DNA of 64,000 nucleotides from an uncultured Muribaculaceae bacterium (GTDB lineage: Bacteria > Bacteroidota > Bacteroidia > Bacteroidales > Muribaculaceae): contig CAJUBC010000003.1 of NCBI GenBank assembly GCA_910584545.1, positions 1-64,000 of the forward strand, given 5' to 3'. The notes beneath the pieces were generated by a model. The model saw nothing but the letters and a program-made list of their open reading frames with translations, had not been told where the DNA came from and ran no database searches. This document shows positions 23,490-33,387 of the stretch, piece after piece. The stretch's first letter is position 1. Every line of letters begins with the position of its first letter. The translations under genes were made by a program, and so were the position numbers.

Positions 23490-26400
23490 TTAGTTGCGGC
23501 CGAGCGAATCGTCGGCTTTGGTTTTCTCCGCCTTCTCTGCCGGAGCCAGACGGTCGGCATCGGCCTTCACGTTCTTCTTCGCGAAGGCGGGAGCGCTGAT
23601 GGTCTTCATCTTTCCGTCGGGGGATACTGCCACCACATAAGCGGGTGCCTTGTCGGGGTTGGACCAGAAGTCGTAGGCCGGAGTGATGTTCTTGCCCTTG
23701 GTGGGAGTGATCACCTCGTAATGCCAGGGGCCGAGCTTGCCGTCCTTATCCTTGGCGATAGCGGAGAAGGAGTATTCAACGCCGAAGGAGAGGGTGCGGT
23801 ACATACCCTCGGGTTCGTTGGTGATGTTCATGCCCTCGAGCTGGATGAGGTGAAGCAGGTAGTCGTCGCCGCCGAGGTCGAGATAGCTGCTTTCGGGCAT
23901 CCATATGCCGCCGGTGTAGTAATCGGCATACTCATTGGGCTCCATGCGGACGCGGAACACCGCGAAGTCGGTGTATTCCTTCCAGCGGTTCCAGTCGAGC
24001 TCGGCAAGTTCTGCGCCGTCGAAAAGTTCCCATGTGTACTTCACGTCGGCCTTGGACTCGCCGAACGGAATCTTCGGAGTGGTGAAGTCGAGGGTGAAGA
24101 AGTGTGTGGTGTTGCCGCCTGACCAACCGCAGACGAGAAGCGTGTACTCGGTTTCGGAAACGACGTTGAAGGTGCGCTTCACCTCACCCTTCATGGTGTA
24201 GTAGTTCGGGGTGTCGTCGTAGTAATGCTCGATTTCCTCGCAGATGGTCTGCTCGTCGAGAGTGCCGTCGGGATTGGTCACATACTCCATCTCCTCCTTC
24301 TGTACGAGCAAGGGGATGTAGTACTCGTCATCGTTCGAGGGCTTGAACGTCACATGGAGTTTGTTGTAGGTGATCTCATCCGGGATCATCTCGATGGTCA
24401 TGTCGCTCTCGGGAGCGGGGAGGGTGGTGCGGCGCTCGTAGCATACGTCGGTGGTACGCTTGCCGTTGCCGTCGACTCCGAACACATAGATGTTGTAGTT
24501 GCGGTTGGGCGAGAATGTCCAGTCGAGGTCCGCACGGCCCCATAATGTCTGCTCGCCGGTGTACATCCAGGGAATGTTGGCCCAGGTATAGCCGGCGCCA
24601 TAGAAGTTGCGTTTCAGACGGTCATCCTCCATGTTGATGATGCGCTGCGCCATCTGGTACTTGTCGTAGCCCACGCACTTCGACTCCTCGACGAACGCCG
24701 TGTAGTAGCGCACGCTGTTGTCGGAGGGTACGATGTGGATCTGCATGTCGTTGTCCTTGATCACGGGGAAGTCAACCTTGAAGGTGCAGTCGGAGGAAAC
24801 ATCCTCGGGGAGAGTGGTGAAGGTACCGAACTCCATCGGACTGGTGGTCGGAGTTCCCATCTCGTCCATACCCCATCCCACCAAGTGGTAACGGGTGCCT
24901 TTCCAGAGGTCTTTCACTTTCTCTCCGGAGGGTCCTCGGTGGATGATGGTGTTGATGTCGGCTCCGGAGGCGACAACATCAAGCACGTTCTGCACCATGT
25001 TGTCCATGATGAAGTTCAGGTCATACTTGATCCAGTCCATCTCGGAAACGTACGTCCAGAAATAGGTGTTCTCATTGTCGGAGGGAATCACCTTTAGGTC
25101 TGCCGAAGTCTGTGTGATGTTCGTTGTCTCGAGCGAGAGGGTGAGGTCCACCTTGTTGACCGGCGTGGTGGTGAATTTCTTCTTGTAGAAGTCGGTCGTC
25201 ACCTCTCCCTGCGGAGTGAGGCCGTAGCAATAGATGTAGTAGTCGGTGTCGTTGGTGAGCTTGGAGTACGTCATGGTGGTTGTCGCGCCGTTCATGGCGT
25301 AAGCGTTCGGATAGTTGGGGAGGAACTCCTCGAGCGTCGACTCATAATAGTCGGCGAGGCCCTGCAGATAGTCGAGGTCGCCCTCGATCCAGCCCTCGAG
25401 ATTGCCGGCGTTGATGTATTTGTCAACGGTCTCGCACTTGGCCACGAAGAAAAGGTAGTTGCCGGTGTATCCGTTGGGGACGATCTGCACCATGGCCTTG
25501 TAGGGGGTGAGGATGTCGACGGAGATCTTGAAGAGCGCGTCCTCGTCGTCGTACATGGATTTCTGGCGAACGGTCACCGCGATGGGACGCGCGTCGCCGT
25601 AAGCCACGAGGATACGGCCTGAGCGAGTGCCGGCTGTCTCGTTGGCGACCGTGTGGAAGCGGATCTCACCGTCTCTCAGCTCGAGGTCCTCGATCCATTC
25701 GCATTCGGTGGAAACCTCGGGAACGCCTGTGGCTCCCTCGGCCATAGTGTACTCTACGGAATAGTAAGCGCCCTTGGGCTCTGCCTCAACGTAGTTGTTC
25801 TTGAGGAGCACGTAGGCGTCGGCGCCCGGTTTGCCGGAGTCATACTTGAAGGGAAGCTCGCCGTCGACGGGAGCGTATGCGGAGTTGACGCACACATATC
25901 TGTCGCCGACTTTCTCAGCGACGTAGATGAGCAGACGGCTGTTGGCCATCTTCCATGCGTTTCTGATAGAGATTGTCTGGGTGGTGTAGGCCACGGCTCC
26001 TTTCTGAACGGCTCCGAGGTTGATGCCGGTGAATCCGCCGTCGGTGTCACGGCCTACGAGCGTGCGGACCACATTGTTGTGGGTGTTGAAATCCTCGCCG
26101 CCGAGGTCGGTGTCATAGTTGGCTTGGTCAGCGCTGATGCCGTCCTCGATGAGCATGGCTCCCACGCGGTAACGGCCGTTCTCGCCGGCCTTCATGGCTA
26201 TGGTGAGGTCGATGGTGCTCTCGTTGATGGTTGCCACAGAGGCGATGCCGGAGGGCACGGTGGCGGTCTGCTCGCCGTCGATCAGCGATTTAAGCTTGTC
26301 GGCCATCAACTGGTAGTTGCGGAGGGCCCCGACGCCGTCGTTCTTCCAGTTGACATTGGTGTAAGGATAACCTGCGCCTACGTACGGCTTCGACACCTCG

Positions 26401-26762
26401 CGGATCAGGTCTGTGCCCATCGGGTCGTTGTCGTATGAATGCAGGGCCGCGAGGGTGTACGCATCCTTGTAGTTCTCATCGGCAGCGAGAGTGCGGAGCG
26501 CCATCACCATCTTGGGGCAATAGCCGCAGTTGGTGCCGGTGTGTTGGGTGAGGAGGACCTTGCGCGTGAAGTCCGTAGAGGTCGGATAGGGATCCTCGGG
26601 GAGCTGCACGTGGTCCGATGTCTCGTCGAACCGGATGTCCTTGATGTTTTCCACGGGAATACGTGCTTCTTCGCCTGACTTCAGCTGGATCACGAAGTCT
26701 TTGGCTACTGCTATGAGCACTATGCATGCCGAGGCAAGCAATAATGATAGAAATTTCTTCAT
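23490..26762 (-). CDS. Omp28-like secreted thioredoxin-fold protein with fibronectin/Ig-like repeats
   Basis: 1090-aa protein with a signal peptide (MKKFLSLLLASACIVLIAVA). Residues 20-45 carry the shared motif LKSGEEARIPVENIKDIRFD. Residues about 60-290 resemble Omp28-related proteins: a thioredoxin-like domain with a CGYC redox motif in LLTQHTGTNCGYCPKMVMAL. About seven beta-sandwich repeats follow. The C-terminal 60 residues are charged (KAEKTKADDSLGRN) and no standard sorting tail is seen. The start at 26762 is used because the signal peptide begins there; 80 in-frame codons upstream are AT-rich and not protein-like. It is likely a surface or outer-membrane protein; the redox role is inferred. 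Confidence 0.82.
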   Translation of the reverse strand: MKKFLSLLLASACIVLIAVAKDFVIQLKSGEEARIPVENIKDIRFDETSDHVQLPEDPYPTSTDFTRKVLLTQHTGTNCGYCPKMVMALRTLAADENYKDAYTLAALHSYDNDPMGTDLIREVSKPYVGAGYPYTNVNWKNDGVGALRNYQLMADKLKSLIDGEQTATVPSGIASVATINESTIDLTIAMKAGENGRYRVGAMLIEDGISADQANYDTDLGGEDFNTHNNVVRTLVGRDTDGGFTGINLGAVQKGAVAYTTQTISIRNAWKMANSRLLIYVAEKVGDRYVCVNSAYAPVDGELPFKYDSGKPGADAYVLLKNNYVEAEPKGAYYSVEYTMAEGATGVPEVSTECEWIEDLELRDGEIRFHTVANETAGTRSGRILVAYGDARPIAVTVRQKSMYDDEDALFKISVDILTPYKAMVQIVPNGYTGNYLFFVAKCETVDKYINAGNLEGWIEGDLDYLQGLADYYESTLEEFLPNYPNAYAMNGATTTMTYSKLTNDTDYYIYCYGLTPQGEVTTDFYKKKFTTTPVNKVDLTLSLETTNITQTSADLKVIPSDNENTYFWTYVSEMDWIKYDLNFIMDNMVQNVLDVVASGADINTIIHRGPSGEKVKDLWKGTRYHLVGWGMDEMGTPTTSPMEFGTFTTLPEDVSSDCTFKVDFPVIKDNDMQIHIVPSDNSVRYYTAFVEESKCVGYDKYQMAQRIINMEDDRLKRNFYGAGYTWANIPWMYTGEQTLWGRADLDWTFSPNRNYNIYVFGVDGNGKRTTDVCYERRTTLPAPESDMTIEMIPDEITYNKLHVTFKPSNDDEYYIPLLVQKEEMEYVTNPDGTLDEQTICEEIEHYYDDTPNYYTMKGEVKRTFNVVSETEYTLLVCGWSGGNTTHFFTLDFTTPKIPFGESKADVKYTWELFDGAELAELDWNRWKEYTDFAVFRVRMEPNEYADYYTGGIWMPESSYLDLGGDDYLLHLIQLEGMNITNEPEGMYRTLSFGVEYSFSAIAKDKDGKLGPWHYEVITPTKGKNITPAYDFWSNPDKAPAYVVAVSPDGKMKTISAPAFAKKNVKADADRLAPAEKAEKTKADDSLGRN

Positions 26763-27049
26763 AGCGAAATTTAGTTGATAATTAATAATTGCGGAAAAAA
26801 ATATCTCGAAAAAAGTATCTTTCGGAAAAGTATATTGATGTTGCAAAATAAATAAAAAAAAGTTGAAATAAAAAACCCGAATCAACCAAAAAAAAGGCTG
26901 ATTCGGACTAAATATGCTCAAAAACATGTAGAAAATCGCGGCTTTCGTTTGGTTTTGAATTTTGGACGGATATATAATAAATAAGGCCGTAGCTAAAGCC
27001 ACGGCCCGCTTATAAAAACCGGATTTGAGAGGGACAGATTACGACACTT
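26763..27049. other. AT-rich intergenic region
   Basis: These 287 bp lie between the Omp28-like start and the acyltransferase stop. They are strongly AT-rich (runs of A and T near 26780-26900) and contain the terminator of the upstream operon at 26985-27006. No gene or clean promoter pair is seen. Confidence 0.5.
26985..27006 (-). terminator. Terminator of the efflux/acyltransferase operon
   Basis: GGCCGTAGCT pairs with AGCCACGGCC, one mismatch. On the minus strand the hairpin is followed by TTATTTATTATATA, 44 bp past the acyltransferase stop codon. Confidence 0.7.
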
Positions 27050-28006
27050 TTACAGGTGCGACAGCATCGCGGGGGCTTTGTCGCCCCAGTAGTCGTTGAA
27101 CATCTCTCGGGTCACTTTCCAGCGGCGGTGGCTCCATAGCCAGTACTGGGGGGCCTCGCGGATGTTGTCCTCGAGCATCCGGAAATATTTCCGGGTTATG
27201 TCGAACATCGGCTCCTTTTTAGGAGCGCCGGTCACACGGACGAAGCGCAAAGTATAATAGCCGCGTTTCGGCCGGGAGATATGGACGAAGTAAACCTCAG
27301 AGTCCAGAAACCTTGAGATCCGCTCCGGGCCCGTCAGCACCGGGGTGTCGCGGTGGAAGAAATCGGTGAACATATGGAGGTCGAGGTGCGGGGCCTGATC
27401 GGCGATATAGCCGGTGATGCTCGGCGTTCCGGCGCGTTTCCACTCCACGAGGCGGCGAAGTATATCGTCCATTGCGATGTTGTTGGCGTGGAATCTTGTC
27501 CTGATGTCCATGAAGAGACGGTCGAAGGCGGCGTTGCTGAGGGGATGATATACCTGTACTCCGACGGAATTCTCCGGGATATGCAGAGGGATAGAGGATA
27601 CCCATTCCCAGTTGCAGTAATGTCCGAGCATCAGCGTCACGTCGCGGCCGCGTCGCAACGCGTCGCAGGGTTGCTCGAGTCCTTCCATCCTGACGCGGCG
27701 GCGTATCTGCTTCTCGCTCATCGAAACCATCTTCACTGTCTCCACTATGTAGTCGCCGAGAAAGCGGTAGAATCCGCGCTCGATCCTGCGGCGCTCCTTA
27801 TCCGGCATCTCGGGGAATGCGTTGCGCAGGTTGTCGCGGACCACACGGCGGCGGTAGCGGATCACGTCGCAGGCCAGCAGGGCGAGCCCGTCGGAGATGA
27901 CATAGAGCGCGCGCAGAGGCAGCAGCGACAGGGGGTAGAAAACGGCGCGCAGCGCGCGGTATCCCGCGCGCTGGCCCAATGTGTATTTCTTTCTTCCGAA
28001 TCTCAT
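27050..28006 (-). CDS. LpxL/HtrB-type lysophospholipid or lipid A acyltransferase
   Basis: 318-aa inner-membrane acyltransferase. The catalytic H-x4-E motif is GHYCNWEW (about residue 130); an N-terminal membrane segment and the family pattern VVRDNLRNAFPEM are visible, with a late WLWSHRRWK block. The family adds secondary acyl chains to lipid A or related lipids. The start at 28006 overlaps the permease stop codon as ATGA, marking translational coupling as the last gene of a five-gene efflux operon. A longer frame upstream exists but runs inside the permease gene and is not homologous. Confidence 0.88.
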   Translation of the reverse strand: MRFGRKKYTLGQRAGYRALRAVFYPLSLLPLRALYVISDGLALLACDVIRYRRRVVRDNLRNAFPEMPDKERRRIERGFYRFLGDYIVETVKMVSMSEKQIRRRVRMEGLEQPCDALRRGRDVTLMLGHYCNWEWVSSIPLHIPENSVGVQVYHPLSNAAFDRLFMDIRTRFHANNIAMDDILRRLVEWKRAGTPSITGYIADQAPHLDLHMFTDFFHRDTPVLTGPERISRFLDSEVYFVHISRPKRGYYTLRFVRVTGAPKKEPMFDITRKYFRMLEDNIREAPQYWLWSHRRWKVTREMFNDYWGDKAPAMLSHL

Positions 28007-29283
28007 TCTCTTTCTTCGGTTCTGGTGTCCGGCACCCTTTTGCGGCTGAAGTAGCCGCTGCGCGCCAGGTCGTTGAAGATGATGACGTTCCTTGTCTCCT
28101 GGCGCAGCATCGCCGGACGCACCACGGTCCGCTGGACTATCCAGCCGACCACCCACCAGGCGGCGGCCAGAATCCACAGCATCAGGTACTCGTGGCTCAC
28201 CTGAGCCAGGGTCGACCCGTTGGTGTTCATCTTTATGAAGCCCTCCACACCCCACGTCGAGGGGCAGATGTCGCTTAGAGCCTTCCATACCGGAGCCATG
28301 TCGTAGCGCGGCCAGATGAGTCCGGATAGGAAGAGGAACACCACCGATGTGATCACCCAGCAGACGAACACCGACTCCCTCTCCGTCACCAGTCCCTGGA
28401 AAGCGAAGCCTATGCCGAAGCAGGCTATGGCCATCGGCAGGAGGAACGCCATTTCATAAAACAGATTTCCGGCCATGGGGAATTTGAATATGAGAGGCAC
28501 GTAATGGACCATGAACACCGTGGGTAGGATCAGGATGGTGATGTAGGCCAGCATCTGGCCGCACATCGTGCCCGAGACGGAGAGTTCATAGTTGTCGGCG
28601 TTGTAGCTCACCAGGGTCCGCCGCTCCCTCTTGGCGCCTCCGGCCATTCCGATCACGAGGACTATGCACTGATGGAGGATAAGCACCAGGATGCCGGGCA
28701 TGATGAAGGTGTCGAATCCGCCGCGTATGTTGCCCAGGTTTATGTTGGCGATGGGGAGGAGGTCTCCGTTTGCCACGGTGCCTGCGAGCGGCACCGTCTC
28801 GTTGACCTTCTCCATCATGATGTCGGCCCCCATGTCCATCATCACGTTGGTGGTGGCCACCACGAAGCCCCGGTATCGGAGCAGGAGTCCCATGTCGCAA
28901 TACATAACGGCCTGCGCGGTGGAGTTATTGCCGACTGCCTTCTCGAAGCCCTCGGGAATCTCGAGGATGGCGTAGCAGTCTCCTCCGGCCATGGCGCGAC
29001 GCGCCTCCCCCATGTCGGCGGCATAGCCGCGCACCCATGCCTGGTCGCAGGCGTCGAGCTTGCGCGCGAGCTCCCGCGAGAGGGGCGTGCGGTCGTTGTC
29101 GACCACTACCAGCGGCACATCCTTCACCAGCTCCGGATTGTAGATGAGCGAATAGAGCACCGGATAGACCAGAGGCAGGAAACAGAGGAACAGCATGAGT
29201 CCCTTGTCCTTGATGATGAGCTTGAACTCACGGCAGTAGACTATGTAGATTCCTTTGATTATTTTCTTTAATCTATTCCACAT
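28003..29283 (-). CDS. ABC-2 type transporter permease
   Basis: 426-aa membrane protein of the YhhJ/YbhR type. One N-terminal membrane helix (about 30-45) is followed by a periplasmic domain of about 150 residues (VPLVVVDNDRTPLSRELARK) and five more helices (about 205-390). Such permeases normally pair with a DrrA-type ATPase, which is absent here. It begins 12 bp after the previous permease gene and is coupled to the acyltransferase by a 4-bp overlap. Confidence 0.88.
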   Translation of the reverse strand: MWNRLKKIIKGIYIVYCREFKLIIKDKGLMLFLCFLPLVYPVLYSLIYNPELVKDVPLVVVDNDRTPLSRELARKLDACDQAWVRGYAADMGEARRAMAGGDCYAILEIPEGFEKAVGNNSTAQAVMYCDMGLLLRYRGFVVATTNVMMDMGADIMMEKVNETVPLAGTVANGDLLPIANINLGNIRGGFDTFIMPGILVLILHQCIVLVIGMAGGAKRERRTLVSYNADNYELSVSGTMCGQMLAYITILILPTVFMVHYVPLIFKFPMAGNLFYEMAFLLPMAIACFGIGFAFQGLVTERESVFVCWVITSVVFLFLSGLIWPRYDMAPVWKALSDICPSTWGVEGFIKMNTNGSTLAQVSHEYLMLWILAAAWWVVGWIVQRTVVRPAMLRQETRNVIIFNDLARSGYFSRKRVPDTRTEERE

Positions 29284-29295
29284 GGCTGATGTGTG

Positions 29296-30534
29296 TTACG
29301 GTACGTAGACCGGTTTGAGCATTTCCTTCTTCATGCGCCTGAGCGTGGTGAAGGGGAGAATCATGTAAACGATATAGGCGGCGTACCACACCCTGGAATA
29401 GTACAGCGGATCGCCGTTGAGCACCTGGCTGACGTATATCAGGAAGTTGTAGCGCACGGGCATGAGCCAGCTGAAGATGGCCACCGCGGGGTACATCGAC
29501 TCCTCGGGGAAGGAGAACGCGGCGATCGAGAAGGATAGGATTCCGAGGAGGGCGCACACCGAGAGGGAGAGGCGCAGGTTGGGCAGCAGCCCGAACACGA
29601 AGAGCGCGAATCCCTGGGAGGCGAGCACGAACATGTACTCCGACAGGAGCAGCCGGCACCAGGAGCCGTTCATGGGGTAATGGTTGAACTTATAGAGCCA
29701 GACGGTCAGGAAGGTGACCAGCGCCATCCATATCAGCGTCTGCGGCAGCAGTTTGGCGAACAGGGCCTTGACTATGGAGCCGTCGGCCATGCGCAGCAGC
29801 CGCGTCGAGGTGTGGTACTTTATCTCCTGGCCGAGCGTGAACACGGTCATAAGCATGATCATCAGCTGCAGAGCCGCCGGCAGGAAAGAGTTGCAGAGGT
29901 AGATGCCGTAGTTGAGCGTGGGGTTTCCGATGCCGCGCGACGTGATGTTGACGGGCTGCATGAGGGGCGCTAATTCCTCGGCGTTCTGTCCGGCCATCTG
30001 CACTATGTTCATGGCCACTCCGGCTTTGGTGAAGACCGCCGTCGACTTGAAGGTCTTGAACAGCAGCGACGCCGGCACGAAGTACACGGCATTGGTGTAG
30101 AAGGTGATCTCAGGCTTGCGGCCGGCCATGAGGTTGGCCTGGAAATTCTCCGGAATAAGGAAGAATCCGTAGATCTCGCCCCGCTGCACGGCGTGCCGGG
30201 CCTCGGTGTAGGAGTTCGGCGACATGGTCAGGTCCACCATCTGCATTCCGCCGAGCGTCTGGGTTATCTCGCGCGAGAGGCTGGTGCCGTCCTTGTCGAC
30301 GATTCCGGCCGGTATTCGCGTGGGAAGCCCGTTGTCGAGGAACGTGGTGAAGAAGAGGAACATGAAGAGCGGGATGCCGATGAACCCGGCCCACATGATG
30401 GGGCGGCGCACTATCTGTACCAGCGACCGGAGGAAGATGGCCTTCACTCCGCGCCTGCCTATCGGCGTGCTTCCGCTCCGCTCCGGATTCCGCTCCGTCG
30501 CCGTCACCGCGATATTGTTATCCTTGTCGCTCAT
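29296..30534 (-). CDS. ABC-2 type transporter permease, paralogue
   Basis: 412-aa membrane protein with the same layout as the following permease: an N-terminal helix, a periplasmic domain (IPAGIVDKDGTSLSREITQT) and a C-terminal helical bundle. The two probably form a heterodimeric channel. It lies between the HlyD-type gene (19 bp upstream) and the second permease (12 bp downstream). The substrate is unknown; the LpxL-like partner suggests a lipid or envelope component, or a drug. Confidence 0.88.
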   Translation of the reverse strand: MSDKDNNIAVTATERNPERSGSTPIGRRGVKAIFLRSLVQIVRRPIMWAGFIGIPLFMFLFFTTFLDNGLPTRIPAGIVDKDGTSLSREITQTLGGMQMVDLTMSPNSYTEARHAVQRGEIYGFFLIPENFQANLMAGRKPEITFYTNAVYFVPASLLFKTFKSTAVFTKAGVAMNIVQMAGQNAEELAPLMQPVNITSRGIGNPTLNYGIYLCNSFLPAALQLMIMLMTVFTLGQEIKYHTSTRLLRMADGSIVKALFAKLLPQTLIWMALVTFLTVWLYKFNHYPMNGSWCRLLLSEYMFVLASQGFALFVFGLLPNLRLSLSVCALLGILSFSIAAFSFPEESMYPAVAIFSWLMPVRYNFLIYVSQVLNGDPLYYSRVWYAAYIVYMILPFTTLRRMKKEMLKPVYVP

Positions 30535-30553
30535 CGCGTTGCCTGTGTTTCAG

Positions 30554-31663
30554 TTATTCCTTTATTCCGAGATAGATCACCGACATGCCGGGACGGAAGT
30601 TCTCGATCGGCTTTTCGGGACGCGCCTTGATCTGGAACGTGCGCGCGTCGAAGTCGCCCGTGGCCTTGGTGGCCTGCCAGTTGGCGTAGGTGCCGAGGTC
30701 CTTGATGTAGAACACCTTCATGTCGGTCTCGATGTCGAGGGCCGGAATCCTCACGCGGAGCACCGTGCCCACCTTGATGTCCTTGAGGAGGAACTCGCGG
30801 ACGTTGAATACCGCCCAATGGTCATCCTTCTGGAGTGTAACCACCGGCGCGCCCGTGGCGATTAGCTCGCTGACGTTGGGATAGACCACTATCACCTCGC
30901 CGTCGCAGGGGGCGGTGAGATACTGGTCCTCGAGGATGGCGTCGACCTTCTTCACGCCGCTCTTCGCCACATTGACCATGGCGGATGCCGCGGTGCGATC
31001 CTCGGGCTGCGCGCCGGCCTTGGCGAGCTCATAGCTGCTCTTGGCGGCCTGCTCGCCGGCCTTCGTGGCATCATAGGCCGCCTTGGCCTCGTCGCGTTTC
31101 TGGGCACTGATCACCCCCTTGGCGTAGAGCGACTCCATGCGGCGCCATGTCTTCTCGGCGATGTCGGAGGCCGCCTGGGCCTGCATCCACATCTCGCGGG
31201 CGGCGTTGACCACCTGCGGGCGCGTTCCGGCATCGACCTTGCGGTTGGTGGCCTGAGCCACTTCCTCCATGGCCCTGGCCTCGTCCATCTGCGCGTCGAC
31301 GAGCTGCGAGGTGATATGCACCAGCGTGTCGCCGGCCTTCACCCGCTGGCCCTCCTCCACATAGATCTCGGCCACGCGTCCCGGCAGCTTGCCGCTGACG
31401 CGTATCTCCGTGGCCTCTCCCTGACCCTGCACCGTCTCCGGCCCCTGCTTGATCGAGAGGAAGCCCACCAGCGCGAGCGCGAGCACGACTCCGATGATGA
31501 TGAGGATGGTGGATATCAAGGTCTTGTCCTTGCGTGTCACTTCGTGGGGATCCTGAAAGCCGACTGCCGCGTAAGTGTCGATCTTGTTCTGCAGGTCCTC
31601 TCTGTCTACGGGCAGGCTCTCCTTGCGGTCCTCCCCTTTCTGCGGTATATTGTTCTCAGCCAT
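30554..31663 (-). CDS. HlyD/EmrA-type periplasmic adaptor (membrane fusion protein)
   Basis: 369-aa protein. A cytoplasmic N-terminus is followed by one membrane helix (about 48-68, STILIIIGVVLALALVGFLS), a lipoyl-type half (GQGEATEIRVSGKLPGRVAE with VEEGQRVKAGDTL), a long alpha-helical hairpin (about 125-230) and the returning half (APCDGEVIVVYPNVSELI). It joins the inner-membrane permeases to the TolC-like channel encoded 40 bp upstream. Confidence 0.92.
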   Translation of the reverse strand: MAENNIPQKGEDRKESLPVDREDLQNKIDTYAAVGFQDPHEVTRKDKTLISTILIIIGVVLALALVGFLSIKQGPETVQGQGEATEIRVSGKLPGRVAEIYVEEGQRVKAGDTLVHITSQLVDAQMDEARAMEEVAQATNRKVDAGTRPQVVNAAREMWMQAQAASDIAEKTWRRMESLYAKGVISAQKRDEAKAAYDATKAGEQAAKSSYELAKAGAQPEDRTAASAMVNVAKSGVKKVDAILEDQYLTAPCDGEVIVVYPNVSELIATGAPVVTLQKDDHWAVFNVREFLLKDIKVGTVLRVRIPALDIETDMKVFYIKDLGTYANWQATKATGDFDARTFQIKARPEKPIENFRPGMSVIYLGIKE

Positions 31664-31703
31664 AAAATCTTAAGCTTCTATTGTTCTCTGTTATGTTGTA
31701 ATC

Positions 31704-33194
31704 TTATTTACGGGTTGCTTTTCCGGTGTCGGCGGTGCGCTCGTATCCGAGGGTGCCGAGCACCTTGGAGAGGTAGACCTCGCAGAGGCGCACGCCGATC
31801 TCGGCGTCGATGCGCTCGGAGTTGGCCTGCAGCCAGCCGGTCTGGGCGAGGATCACGTCGTTGGTGGTGAGCACTCCCTCATGGAAGCCGGTCTCTGCGT
31901 TGCGCAGGTTCTCCTCGGCGCTCTTCATGTTGGTCTGCGCCATGTCGAGGGTCTTGAAGGCCTCCTGGAACTTGAACTTGGCCTGCTCCACCTGGAGCTC
32001 CACCTTCTCCTCGAGGTCCTCGAGCATCAGGCGCTGGGCGTTGGTCGCGGTCCTGGCGGCGCGGTAGTGGTTGTACTTCCCGCCCCAGTGCCATATCGGG
32101 ATGGTCACCCCGGCACCCACGCTGAAGCCCCCTCTCACGCGCTTGCTGAATCCGTCTATCAGGTTCGGCGTGGAGAAGGAGTAGGAGCCGACGACACCTA
32201 ACTTGGGGAGCATCGTGCCCATGGCCATCCTCTCGCGGCCCTCGAGCACGTTGATGCCCTGACGGACGGCCTCGAGGTCCTGTCTGCGCGCGAGCACATC
32301 CTGCATGTTATAGGTATATGCCGGAGTGTTTCTGCCGCCGGACCCTTCGAAATCCTCGTCGTCGAGGCGCATCGATGCGCTGACGGGCTGGCCGCAGAGC
32401 TGCGCCAGCGACATGCGGGAGAGCGTGAGGCCGTTCTCCACCTTGGTGAGCATGATCTTCGCCTCGTTGAGCTTCACGTCGACGGTGAGCAGGTCGCTGC
32501 GGGTGGCCACTCCGGCGTCGAGCATGGCCTGCACGTCATAGTGGAGCGTGTCGACAAGGTTGACGAAGCTGGCCGCGAGCCGCTGCTTGGCCTTGAGCGA
32601 GACCACCATCCAGTAGGCCTCGTCGACAGTGTAGATCACATTCTGCACCACTGTGTTGCGCGCGGCCACGGCCGCTTTCTCGGCATACTTGGCGATGTCG
32701 TTGAGCGCCTTGATCTCGCCTCCCATGAAGACCGGCTGGGTGAGGGTCACCGCCGCGCCGAACACGTTGTGCGTGTCGAAGCTGAGGGCGTCCTTGGGAA
32801 TAACCGCTACCTCGGTGGGGATATACCCTCCTCCGTCAGGATTCTTGATCGGATTGCCCAGCGGGTCGGTCAGTATGTTCCAGTCGAAGGAGCCGGTGCC
32901 GGGATTGAACGATTTGGTCGGCAGCATTGCGTCTTCCGAAAGCAGGGATATGCCGTGCTGGTTGTAGGCGTACGCGGCCGTGAAGTCGATGCCGGGAAGA
33001 TAGGCGGCCTTGGCGGCCTTCCGGTCGTAGCCGGCTCCGCTTATCGTCTCTTCCGCCATACGGATTGTCTTGTTGTTGGAGAGGGCCATCCGCCGGCATG
33101 AGTCAAGACTCACGCTCCCCTGAGCCAGAGCCGAGGGCTGCCAGACAGCCGCGCACAGCAGCGCCGCTCCTGTAAGTAGACATTTCCTGTTCAT
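31704..33194 (-). CDS. TolC-family outer-membrane efflux protein
   Basis: 496-aa protein with a signal peptide (ending at about residue 25, SALAQG). Two internally similar halves of long helices and short beta strands are visible, for example SLDSCRRMALSNNKTIRMAE at the start and VELQVEQAKFKFQEAFKTLD in the second half. It forms the outer-membrane channel of the operon, which it leads; the adaptor gene follows after 40 bp. Confidence 0.93.
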   Translation of the reverse strand: MNRKCLLTGAALLCAAVWQPSALAQGSVSLDSCRRMALSNNKTIRMAEETISGAGYDRKAAKAAYLPGIDFTAAYAYNQHGISLLSEDAMLPTKSFNPGTGSFDWNILTDPLGNPIKNPDGGGYIPTEVAVIPKDALSFDTHNVFGAAVTLTQPVFMGGEIKALNDIAKYAEKAAVAARNTVVQNVIYTVDEAYWMVVSLKAKQRLAASFVNLVDTLHYDVQAMLDAGVATRSDLLTVDVKLNEAKIMLTKVENGLTLSRMSLAQLCGQPVSASMRLDDEDFEGSGGRNTPAYTYNMQDVLARRQDLEAVRQGINVLEGRERMAMGTMLPKLGVVGSYSFSTPNLIDGFSKRVRGGFSVGAGVTIPIWHWGGKYNHYRAARTATNAQRLMLEDLEEKVELQVEQAKFKFQEAFKTLDMAQTNMKSAEENLRNAETGFHEGVLTTNDVILAQTGWLQANSERIDAEIGVRLCEVYLSKVLGTLGYERTADTGKATRK

Positions 33195-33387
33195 ATTAAT
33201 ATGGATAGTCTGGGGTTCTTATTCTGTTTTCTATAATTTCCTACAAAAAATCGGCCCAAATTGTTTTGGCAGGGGGGTGCATAACGCAAAATGCGCCAAT
33301 TTGACCAACAATTAGCCCTTATGACATGGCATTGTGTACCAATACGGCTACTTCAAATAAATTCGGCCTGCATTCCGTTGAAGTGAT

